Assembly (NCBI GenBank): GCA_002688035.1
Contig: NZBU01000005.1
Location: 108,036-149,539, forward strand
Origin: Candidatus Iainarchaeum sp.
GTDB taxonomy: Archaea > Iainarchaeota > Iainarchaeia > Iainarchaeales > GCA-2688035
DNA length: 41,504 nucleotides
Reading direction: 5' to 3'
In this document: positions 16,646 to 22,852 of the stretch, one piece after another
Layout: each line of letters begins with the position of its first letter
How positions within the stretch are numbered: position 1 is the first letter of the stretch
Program-made: the position numbers and the translations under genes
Notes under the pieces: generated by a model
The model's database searches: none
What the model was told of the DNA's origin: nothing
The model's input: only the letters and a program-made list of their open reading frames with translations

Positions 16646-16801
16646 TTGGGTTGTGGGTTGGAGGTTGCTTGGTTTGAAGTTGTTTGGCGTGTTCGAACCT
16701 GTTCTTGTTGCATTTTGAATTGCCTCCGTGGTAGTGTAATAGTTTAGGTCGAATAAATAGTGAGCGGGTGCGAATAGAGGAAAAGGGTTTTTGGTGGAAA
16801 A
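16646..16801. other. Non-coding degenerate stretch with G/T-rich tract and tRNA-like scraps
   Basis: No ORF is credible. 16646-16690 is strongly G/T-biased on the plus strand. Two tRNA-like scraps occur: GTTCGAAC near 16691 and GGTAGTGTAATAGTTTAGG near 16730, the latter resembling a D-arm in the plus orientation. They do not assemble into a cloverleaf. The stretch is best read as debris of past insertions beside tRNA-Glu. Confidence 0.4.
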
Positions 16802-17290
16802 CTAAAGTTGTTTTTTTTGTTTTGCACGCTTGAACATATATAGTAGTGGTAGGAATATCATTAGGAAAATAGCGAGTAAAAATACGAGAGGGTACAATGA
16901 TTGAAAAGTTATTCCATTCCTATAGAAATATTCCAACACGGCCCATATAATCATTGTGCCAAATAGAATTACAAATGTCTTAACAACACCCTTCGAAAGC
17001 GGAGTGTCTACGTTGACATTCTTCAAATCTTTTCTTTTTACGCCAAGATAGTAACCAAAAGCGGCAAAGAAAAACACTAACACTAAGATAACAATTGTCG
17101 TTTCTTTATTCTTCAATGGTCTTCTAATAGCATCAACCAACATCCAGAACCAAAACAATACCAAAGAAGCATACATGACAATTCCGAGTTCAGGAATCTG
17201 TTCGTAGATATAATTAAAAGGCACATAAAAACTGAGAAGCAAAATTGGAACAAACGCTATTATGTCCGTCCATTTAATTTCCAAACCCAT
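16802..17290 (-). CDS. Orphan polytopic membrane protein
   Basis: The 162-aa protein has about five hydrophobic segments (near residues 9-27, 36-52, 63-85, 103-122 and 130-153) and a basic C-terminus (FKRAKQKKQL). I recognise no family. It lies between the toxin-antitoxin repeat and tRNA-Glu, an accessory position. ATG 17290 has GGGG close upstream and a TTAAAATAAAAG box about 25 bp away. Confidence 0.65.
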   Translation of the reverse strand: MGLEIKWTDIIAFVPILLLSFYVPFNYIYEQIPELGIVMYASLVLFWFWMLVDAIRRPLKNKETTIVILVLVFFFAAFGYYLGVKRKDLKNVNVDTPLSKGVVKTFVILFGTMIIWAVLEYFYRNGITFQSLYPLVFLLAIFLMIFLPLLYMFKRAKQKKQL

Positions 17291-17351
17291 AACCCCATTC
17301 TAAGTCTTTTCTTTTATTTTAATCTTTCTACGCCCGTCTGGGTCACTGAAA

Positions 17352-17424
17352 TGCCCCAGCCGGGATTCGAACCCGAATCATTGCCTTGAGAGGGCAATAT
17401 GCTTAACCGTTACACTACCGGGGC
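17352..17424 (-). tRNA. tRNA-Glu (CTC)
   Basis: The 73-nt cloverleaf has acceptor GCCCCGG/CTGGGGC, anticodon loop CTCTCAA in a TTGCC/GGCAA stem, T-arm around CGGGTTCGAATCCCG and discriminator A. CCA is not encoded. Its 3' end is the apparent source of the repeats at 16071 and 16627. Confidence 0.96.
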
Positions 17425-17449
17425 GATATAGAAAAAGTTGTTAAATATC

Positions 17450-17458
17450 TTTTTAAAT
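17450..17458. promoter_or_regulatory. TATA element between tRNA-Glu and the C/D sRNA
   Basis: TTTTTAAAT is centred 26 bp before the sRNA 5' end (plus) and 30 bp before tRNA-Glu (minus). One box may therefore serve both RNA genes. Confidence 0.5.
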
Positions 17459-17477
17459 GCATTAATTTATAAGTGTT

Positions 17478-17548
17478 ATTTGTGATGAGCAGGCTGAGCA
17501 CTGACCTTTCTTTTGGATTGGAATGACGACGATTTTGAGTGCTGAAAT
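17478..17548 (+). ncRNA. Box C/D sRNA, predicted dual guide for tRNA-Met
   Basis: All four boxes are visible: C GTGATGA (17482-17488), D' CTGA (17501-17504), C' ATGACGA (17523-17529) and D CTGA (17542-17545), with short ATT/AAT terminal pairing. Both guides are 12 nt. The D' guide (17489-17500) complements 10 contiguous bases of the D-arm of tRNA-Met at 17590 (GCTCAGCCTG). The D guide (17530-17541) complements its anticodon loop except one central T-T pair, placing the methylation site at wobble C34. Haloferax sR-tMet is reported to guide the same C34. T-runs follow at 17556 and 17569. Confidence 0.82.
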
Positions 17549-17589
17549 CTTACTCTTTTTGCCTGCGCTTTTTTAGAATTAGTGGTTAG

Positions 17590-17664
17590 TGCCGGAGGAG
17601 GGATCTGAACCCTCGGCCTTTCGATTATGAGTCGAACGCTCTAACCAGGCTGAGCTACTCCGGC
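17590..17664 (-). tRNA. tRNA-Met (CAT), elongator type
   Basis: The 75-nt cloverleaf has acceptor GCCGGAG/CTCCGGC, anticodon loop CTCATAA in a TTCGA/TCGAA stem, T-arm GAGGGTTCAGATCCCTC and discriminator A. The G1-C72 acceptor start and lack of three G-C pairs in the anticodon stem rule out the initiator. Ile2 (lysidine/agmatidine type) is possible but the sequence resembles archaeal elongator Met. Confidence 0.9.
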
Positions 17665-17699
17665 AACAGTAAGTATTAGAAAAACAAGAGATTTTAAAT

Positions 17700-18434
17700 T
17701 TAGAGGGTTAGTAGGCCCTCGGTCATTTCCACAGTGTCTTCATCGTCTTGCTTGCTGTAATCCATTCTGCTCTTTACTTTTAAGCCACTTTTTCCATGTG
17801 CGAGAATTCTGTCAGCATATCCAATAAAGAGCCCTGCTTCAAGTACTCCTGGAATGTTCTTGGATTCAAACTCAAGATCCTCCAAGGAATAGATTTCGTC
17901 AACCTCAACATCAATGATATAGTGGTTTGTCTCAGTCTTGTAGGGCTGACCACCTTTCATGCGCAGTTTTGCTTTTCCAAGCGCCTCTAGCTGTACAAGT
18001 GAGCGTTTCCAGCCAAAAATCGCAATTTCGAAAGGAATTACTCCTGCTAAACGCTTTACAAAGTTTTTTTCCTCCACAATTGCAATCATTTCTGCTGCGC
18101 TCTGTGCAATCATCTTGTCACGTACGAGTGAAAGGGAATCGCGCTTAATATAATTAAAGTGATGGTCCACCAAGTCAACAAATTCTACTGCGACATCGAT
18201 TTCCCTTGCATTAATGTCTGCAATCGGAATATGTACAGAACTAAGTATTGTTGCGATGTGCGAGCTTGTTGGAACTATAGAAACGTTCTCCAAGTGATGC
18301 TCTGGATCCTGGAGCTTTAAAGCAATCTTTTTGAGAAAAACCTCGGCATCATTGCTTGTTCCAAAAGCAAGAATTGAATCTGGCTTAATATACTTCTCGA
18401 CAAGAGCGTCAATTATTTCCTCAGTTAAAGCCAT
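17700..18434 (-). CDS. rpiA: Ribose-5-phosphate isomerase A, divergent
   Basis: The 244-aa protein aligns along RpiA: start FGTSNDAEVFL (usually GTGST), TSSHIATIL, FVDLVDHHFNYIK, LVRDKMIAQSA and PFEIAIFGWKRSLVQLEALG. RpiA interconverts ribose-5-phosphate and ribulose-5-phosphate. The active site is altered: the KGGGGA loop reads KRDSLS and the TREK Glu is Asp, while the Asp-x2-Asp pair and Lys remain. It could therefore be a slow RpiA or a relative with another substrate. It is probably leaderless (AATATTTAAT about 26 bp upstream). Confidence 0.8.
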   Translation of the reverse strand: MALTEEIIDALVEKYIKPDSILAFGTSNDAEVFLKKIALKLQDPEHHLENVSIVPTSSHIATILSSVHIPIADINAREIDVAVEFVDLVDHHFNYIKRDSLSLVRDKMIAQSAAEMIAIVEEKNFVKRLAGVIPFEIAIFGWKRSLVQLEALGKAKLRMKGGQPYKTETNHYIIDVEVDEIYSLEDLEFESKNIPGVLEAGLFIGYADRILAHGKSGLKVKSRMDYSKQDDEDTVEMTEGLLTL

Positions 18435-18525
18435 TTCAAACCGCTAAATAATTGGGCTTTGAAATATTTAATGATTTTGTTGGGGGTTTAATTAGCTTTT
18501 TGGTTTTTATTAAAAAGAAAACGCA

Positions 18526-18597
18526 AGCCCCTGGCGAGAATTGAACTCGCGATCTCGTCCTTACCAAGGACGCGCTCTACCACTAAGCCACAGGGGC
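18526..18597 (-). tRNA. tRNA-Thr (GGT)
   Basis: The 72-nt cloverleaf has acceptor GCCCCTG/CAGGGGC, anticodon loop TTGGTAA in a CGTCC/GGACG stem, T-arm GCGAGTTCAATTCTCGC and discriminator U as in the other Thr tRNA. CCA is not encoded. Confidence 0.95.
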
Positions 18598-18649
18598 AAC
18601 AATACCAATTTCCCTAGAAAAAGCATTTAATAAGATTAGGTTGCCTTGT

Positions 18650-19360
18650 TCAAACTTCCAGTTGAGCAAGCTTCTTCCTCAGGGCGGGTCTTCTTATTTC
18701 CGGCAAAACATGCTTTTCAAGTATCTGGCGCCTTGATTCCTCCGGGAACTTATTCAATGACTCTGCTAGTAAGCGCTTCACATTCTCAAAACTTGGTTCT
18801 GTTCTAACCAAAACATCCAAGTCAATTGCAACTATTCCAGCTTCTCTCTGCCTAAGATAGTCAATTGCGTCGATGTAACCCGCAAACCCCGCATTAATCA
18901 TTTTACCAAGTATCTGCCCAACTCTTCTTTGGGTTCGAGGTGCGCTTAGCTGTCTTGCGTGCCCATAATCTGTTTTAACTCTCGCCAGCTTTATGCCTGC
19001 TCTGTTTTCCAGAAGTGGACTTACTTTAACCCATTTCCCATTCCAATTAACCATGGCCGTTTTCAGAGTTGGAATGTCTGCTTCTGCAATCTTTTGGATT
19101 GCCCTTTCATATGCCGCAGCCTCTTTGTTGGAAAGTGGTTCATCAAACATCTTTATTGCAACTTTCTGTCTTTTCCCATTTGCAAATGTAACAAGGCCTC
19201 TGAAGATTCTGCCGTACTCTCCTCTTGCAAATGAAGGGTGTGACTGGCTTAGGCTGTAGCGTGACTGATAACCCGTGGCAGTTTTTATCCTAAGGGCTTT
19301 GACATCTTTGCCATGCATCCACTTGGAGTATGGGGCTTGTTTTTTTGGGCGCACTGGCAT
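18650..19360 (-). CDS. Kinase-fold-like protein of unknown function
   Basis: The 236-aa product resembles a reduced protein kinase. A Gly-rich turn (RGEYGRIFRG) is followed by a strand with Lys (QKVAIKMFDE), and much later FAGYIDAIDYL and a hydrophobic strand ending in acidic residues (GIVAIDLDVLV), in the place of the catalytic loop and DFG. A true HRD motif is absent. It may phosphorylate, AMPylate or be a pseudokinase. It starts directly after the hisS stop (TAA-ATG) with GGGGG upstream, so it is in the his-hisS operon. Confidence 0.6.
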   Translation of the reverse strand: MPVRPKKQAPYSKWMHGKDVKALRIKTATGYQSRYSLSQSHPSFARGEYGRIFRGLVTFANGKRQKVAIKMFDEPLSNKEAAAYERAIQKIAEADIPTLKTAMVNWNGKWVKVSPLLENRAGIKLARVKTDYGHARQLSAPRTQRRVGQILGKMINAGFAGYIDAIDYLRQREAGIVAIDLDVLVRTEPSFENVKRLLAESLNKFPEESRRQILEKHVLPEIRRPALRKKLAQLEV

Positions 19361-20599
19361 TTATTCCCCCACAATCTTTTCTAATTTATTCAAGTCAGCG
19401 AACTTCACTTTCTGCTGTTTTCCTGTCTTCAAATTTTTGAGTGTTAGAGCTTTCTCTTTCAACTCATTATCTCCTAGAATTGTGACAAAAGGAATTCCTT
19501 TCTTGTCTGCGTATTGAATGTTTTTTCCAATACCCCTATTCATCAAATCGAGTTCACAGCCAGTTCCCAAAGCCCTAATCTTTGCCGAGATGCCCAGGGC
19601 TTCTTCAACCGCTTTGTCCCCCAAAGGTATGAACAAAATTTTCACAGGAGAAGCAATTGCAATCCGTTCCTCCAGAGAATCCAGTAGCCTTTCGATTCCG
19701 AAGCTGCACCCAACTGCAGGAGTTGGTTTGCCACCATAAGATTCAACAAGCTTATCATATCTCCCTCCACCGCCAACGCTCGGCGAATCTTTTACCGCGA
19801 CTTCGAAGACAGTTCCGGTATAATATTCCAAACCGCGCGCCAGACTTAAATCCACTTCAACAAATTTTGCCAAATCATTTGCCTTCAGGAGTTGTACTAA
19901 GGGAGCAAGTGGGTTTTTTATTTTTAATTTCACGAGCCCTTTTGCGTTAAGTTGTCCAAGAATTTGTGTGCTTATTCCTTTCTTCTTAAGCTCCTTTTCC
20001 ACTTCTTCCTTTCCAATCTTATCAATTTTATCCAAACTCCTAAAGCAGTCCACAATCTTGTTCTTGGCTACCTTACACCCAATTGCAACTTCCTCCAATA
20101 GCCTGCGATCATTAATCTTTATCTTGAACTCGTTTTCCTTGAAGCCAAGTTTTTTCATTACCTCTATTGCGATTGCGAGAATCTCATAGTCAGCCAAAAG
20201 CGAGGGGCTCCCCAATATGTCCCAGTCTGCCTGCGTGAACTCCCTGTACCTTTTCGCCTGTGGCCTATCATACCTATAAACTCTGCCAATCGCATATCTC
20301 TTGAATGGAAGCGTTAGGTTAGGATTACTGGCTACAACTCTCGCAAGCGGTACAGTTAAATCAAACCTCAAACCAAGCTCCCTGTCAGAATTATCCTTGA
20401 AATAATAAATTTCTTCCTTGATTGCTTCTCCACCTGTTCCTTTTTTTGCAAGTAGCTCAAAGTTCTCGACAGTAGGCGTTTCAAGTGGGCCAAAGCCATA
20501 GCTCTCAAAAACCTGTTTGCAAACTCCCTGAATCCATTTTTTCTTTGCCGCTCTGTCAAGCAAAAAATCCTGCATTCCGCGAACTGTTTTGAAGCTCAT
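19361..20599 (-). CDS. hisS: Histidyl-tRNA synthetase
   Basis: The 412-aa class II synthetase has the N-terminal TVRGMQDFL, motif 2 region RVYRYDRPQAKRYREFTQADWDILG, His-binding motif DLSLARGLEYYTG, motif 3 GGGRYDKL and GCSFGIERLL, and a C-terminal anticodon-binding domain (ILFIPLGDKAVEEA onward). The anticodon domain and intact His-binding residues make it HisS, not the HisZ paralogue. It overlaps hisA by 4 bp and lies near tRNA-His. Confidence 0.96.
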   Translation of the reverse strand: MSFKTVRGMQDFLLDRAAKKKWIQGVCKQVFESYGFGPLETPTVENFELLAKKGTGGEAIKEEIYYFKDNSDRELGLRFDLTVPLARVVASNPNLTLPFKRYAIGRVYRYDRPQAKRYREFTQADWDILGSPSLLADYEILAIAIEVMKKLGFKENEFKIKINDRRLLEEVAIGCKVAKNKIVDCFRSLDKIDKIGKEEVEKELKKKGISTQILGQLNAKGLVKLKIKNPLAPLVQLLKANDLAKFVEVDLSLARGLEYYTGTVFEVAVKDSPSVGGGGRYDKLVESYGGKPTPAVGCSFGIERLLDSLEERIAIASPVKILFIPLGDKAVEEALGISAKIRALGTGCELDLMNRGIGKNIQYADKKGIPFVTILGDNELKEKALTLKNLKTGKQQKVKFADLNKLEKIVGE

Positions 20600-21258
20600 T
20601 TAAATTCACCAATTTTTTTTGTGTACAGGGCCATTCCAACCACAGTCTTTATACCCAGGGCATTTAACTCTTTTATTTCACGCTGGCTCGAAATGCCGCC
20701 GGCCACACTTAATTCATTCTTACAAATGCTTTTTAACCTTTTAATTGTTTGCCAGTCAATGCCCTTCATCAAACCCTCTTTTTCAATGCAGGTGTAAAGA
20801 AATTCCCCGCAATAATCCCTAAGCTTTTCTGCCCTTTCCATCGGAGTTTCCTCCGTGCTTTCTTTCCAACCTTTAACTGATACTTTGCCATTATAGGAAT
20901 CCAATGCAACTATTATCCTGTTTCTGTCAAATGACTTAAGCAACAGACCCAAAAACTCTTTGTTGGCTTTTGTGCCAATAATTATTTTTTTTGCCCCCGC
21001 CCTGAACATTTGTTCCGCATTTTCTTTAGTTCGAATTCCACCACCTACTCTTGCATTGACTACACGGCACAAGTCTCTAACTATTTCTTTGTTGTTCCCG
21101 TTTTCCATTGCCGCATTTAGGTCAATTACCTGTGTTTCCGGGAAAGAGGAAAATCTCCTGGCAAATTCAAGCGGTTCCTCCTCTACCCAGATCTTTACTT
21201 TTCTTCCCTGCTGCAACTGCACGATTCTTCCATCCAATAAATCAATGCTTGGTATCAT
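20596..21258 (-). CDS. hisA: ProFAR isomerase (histidine biosynthesis)
   Basis: The (beta-alpha)8 barrel isomerase converts ProFAR to PRFAR. The catalytic Asp of strand 1 (SIDLLDGR) and strand 5 (IVALDSYNGK) are present, as are phosphate loops VGGGIRTKENA and VAGGISSQREI. At 220 aa it is slightly short. The start is firm: GAGGTGAG upstream, and ATGA overlap with hisF. The upstream hisF is damaged, so a complete pathway is doubtful here. Confidence 0.93.
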   Translation of the reverse strand: MIPSIDLLDGRIVQLQQGRKVKIWVEEEPLEFARRFSSFPETQVIDLNAAMENGNNKEIVRDLCRVVNARVGGGIRTKENAEQMFRAGAKKIIIGTKANKEFLGLLLKSFDRNRIIVALDSYNGKVSVKGWKESTEETPMERAEKLRDYCGEFLYTCIEKEGLMKGIDWQTIKRLKSICKNELSVAGGISSQREIKELNALGIKTVVGMALYTKKIGEFK

Positions 21259-21935
21259 TTTCTCACCTCTATTCCTCTTTTTTCCAAAAATTTTTTTACT
21301 TCTCTTATTGAGTATTTTCCATAGTGGAAAACGCTTGCCGCAAGCACTGCATCTGCTTCTCCCTGTTGCAGTACATCGGCAAAGTCCTGCATTCTTCCCG
21401 CGCCACCCGAAGCAATTACCGGAATATTTACTGCCTGTGAAACGGCTTTAATTAGCTCCAGGTCAAAGCCTTGTTTTGTGCCATCCCTATCCATCGAGGT
21501 CAACAGTATTTCGCCAGCCCCAAGGGCCTCTGCTTCTTTTGCCCAGTCCACTGCTCCCTTGTCAGTAAACTTTTTGCCCCCAAAAATACTGCAATCCCAC
21601 TGCGCGCCTTGCTTTTTCGCATCTATTGCAACCACAACTGCCTGCGCCCCAAACACTTGGCTTAATTCACTGATCAATTTAGGTCTTTGTAATGCAGCAG
21701 TGTTGATACTAACCTTGTCAGCACCTGCACCAAAAACTTTTCTCGCATCCTCCACAGACTTTATACCCCCGCCTACAGTGATTGGCACAAATACTTTCTC
21801 CACGGTCTTTTCAATAACTTTTGTCATTGTATTTCTTCTTTCCCTTGACGCCGTTATGCCAAGAAAGCAAAGTTCATCTGCTCCCTCTTGGTAATATCTT
21901 TCTGCCATTTCCCATGGAACCCCGGTGTATGTCAT
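21255..21935 (-). CDS. hisF: Imidazole glycerol phosphate synthase HisF, N-terminally truncated
   Basis: The 226-aa frame is HisF from the second barrel unit on: EGADELCFLGITASRERR, VGGGIKSVEDAR, GADKVSINTAAL, VVVAIDAKKQG (Asp130-type) and SGGAGRMQDF. The usual first strand with catalytic Asp11 (CLDVKDGR) is missing. Homology continues upstream of ATG 21935 as RVVKGTKFKQ, then meets TGA at the junction with a hisD remnant. The normally conserved Asp in FLDITAS is Gly. No SD precedes the ATG. It is probably inactive or recently decayed, though open to its end. Confidence 0.75.
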   Translation of the reverse strand: MTYTGVPWEMAERYYQEGADELCFLGITASRERRNTMTKVIEKTVEKVFVPITVGGGIKSVEDARKVFGAGADKVSINTAALQRPKLISELSQVFGAQAVVVAIDAKKQGAQWDCSIFGGKKFTDKGAVDWAKEAEALGAGEILLTSMDRDGTKQGFDLELIKAVSQAVNIPVIASGGAGRMQDFADVLQQGEADAVLAASVFHYGKYSIREVKKFLEKRGIEVRK

Positions 21936-21958
21936 CTGTTTGAATTTTGTTCCTTTGA

Positions 21959-22088
21959 CTACTCGCTGTCAAATTTCTTTGAATAATCGCGCAGTGCGAT
22001 GTCTCCTCTTTTTTCTACGTTTTCAATTATCTTTCTGACTGTTGTGAACTAATTCACCTTGTATAGTCTTGTCTCTGTTTGAATTCAT
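21959..22088 (-). pseudogene. hisD: Histidinol dehydrogenase (hisD) N-terminal remnant fused to hisF
   Basis: GGAGGTGG (22102-22095) precedes ATG 22088, which opens a 20-codon frame (MNSNRDKTIQGELVH...). After a frame change, 22048-21962 reads VRKIIENVEKRGDIALRDYS plus KKFDSE, matching the HisD N-terminal segment (V-x2-II-x2-V-x2-RGD-x-AL-x2-Y-x2-KFD). It stops at TAG 21961-21959, within the sequence that becomes HisF codons in another frame. At least 380 HisD codons and the first part of hisF are gone, consistent with one deletion plus a frameshift. Confidence 0.65.
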
Positions 22089-22107
22089 TTCAATCCACCT
22101 CCAAGTT

Positions 22108-22134
22108 CAGTGATGTTTATGAAGTAAATCACTG
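22108..22134. repeat. Inverted repeat downstream of tRNA-His
   Basis: CAGTGAT (22108-22114) and ATCACTG (22128-22134) form a 7-bp stem with a 13-nt loop. It lies between tRNA-His and the SD of the hisD remnant. Part of the loop and right arm (22120-22131, TGAAGTAAATCA) is repeated at 22367-22378. Confidence 0.5.
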
Positions 22135-22150
22135 TCAAAATTAGTTTGAG

Positions 22151-22223
22151 GGCCGCGGCCGGGAGTCGAACCCGGTTCCATCGGACCACAACCGAAGATC
22201 ATAACCGTTAGACCACCGCAGCC
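22151..22223 (-). tRNA. tRNA-His (GTG)
   Basis: Acceptor is GCTGCGG/CCGCGGC with encoded G-1 (22223) and C73 (22151), the His identity pair. Anticodon loop is TTGTGGT, T-arm CCGGGTTCGACTCCCGG. CCA is not encoded. TATATAAAC (22237-22245 region, minus strand) lies just upstream. Confidence 0.95.
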
Positions 22224-22308
22224 ATTTTTTTCCATGTTTATATATTTGTTAAAAGAAAAAGAATAAGAAATTTGGTTTCCAGTACTTAGAGTGCTTCCGC
22301 TAGTTATT

Positions 22309-22383
22309 TCAAGCGTCTTCTTCGCTTTCTGGAGTCTCGTTGTCATCGCCGCATCCACTGCAGCCGTGAAGTAAATCATTCAT
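22309..22383 (-). CDS. 24-residue leaderless micro-ORF with CxxC motif
   Basis: The peptide is MNDLLHGCSGCGDD followed by an acidic tail ETPESEEDA. It is supported mainly by its promoter: a textbook TATA box (22405-22413) is centred 26 bp upstream of ATG 22383, fitting a leaderless start. The C-S-G-C motif could bind metal. Nothing else in the 22224-22440 gap explains that promoter, except a long leader for tRNA-His. No family is recognised. Confidence 0.45.
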   Translation of the reverse strand: MNDLLHGCSGCGDDNETPESEEDA

Positions 22384-22404
22384 AATAATTCTATTGTTCC
22401 TTTT

Positions 22405-22413
22405 CTATTTAAA
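22405..22413 (-). promoter_or_regulatory. Strong TATA box upstream of the micro-ORF
   Basis: On the minus strand the sequence is GGTTTAAATAGAAA, close to the archaeal consensus, at the right distance from ATG 22383. Confidence 0.6.
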
Positions 22414-22477
22414 CCTTTTCCCTTTTCTTGCCAAAACAATTAATAATTCCCACAACCCTAGTTATTTAGGTGTGATA

Positions 22478-22852
22478 ATGAGTCGAAGAGAAGAACAGGC
22501 GAGGATTGATAGGGCTTTGTCCAGGGAGCCTGAGGCAAAGCAAGCCAGGCGAATTGACATGCAGCGCTCTCCAACCCTAAGACCTGAAACACAGAGAACT
22601 AGTGCTCTCCTTAGAATTCCTTTTTTTGGTGAGGTTCTTGCAGGCTTTGCTAACTTCATTTTTAGGCGTGAGTCCTCAAGAAGGGTTGCAAGGCGACAGC
22701 CAATTGTTCGCATTAGAGGCGAGCATTTTAGGCCACTACATTCTGCCAGGAGCGCACGAGGCGCACGTACAAGGAGAAACATTCGTCACATCCAGCATCC
22801 GGGTGTGCGTGCAAGAATGGGCAGAGGGCTTGCTCACAGGCGCCCTAGATAA
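22478..22852 (+). CDS. Arg-rich basic protein of unknown function
   Basis: The 124-aa product has 32 Arg and a single Lys, spread along the chain, with one hydrophobic stretch in the middle (LLRIPFFGEVLAGFANFIF) that could be a membrane-inserting helix. The Arg-over-Lys bias and short RxR and RR repeats suggest RNA or DNA binding. ATG 22478 is preceded by GGTGTGA at about 6 nt; a longer open frame from 22394 is less likely. It converges on trkA with an 8-bp overlap. No family is recognised. Confidence 0.6.
   Translation: MSRREEQARIDRALSREPEAKQARRIDMQRSPTLRPETQRTSALLRIPFFGEVLAGFANFIFRRESSRRVARRQPIVRIRGEHFRPLHSARSARGARTRRNIRHIQHPGVRARMGRGLAHRRPR

Noticed and set aside
16688-16760. Possible complete tRNA on the plus strand
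   Set aside because: GTTCGAAC and a D-arm-like stretch are present, but in the wrong order and without acceptor pairing.
17590-17664. Initiator tRNA-Met
   Set aside because: It lacks the A1-U72 type start and the three consecutive G-C pairs in the anticodon stem.
22107-22379. 90-codon minus-strand ORF across tRNA-His
   Set aside because: It spans a perfect tRNA and has no family pattern; the tRNA and the micro-ORF in another frame explain the region better.
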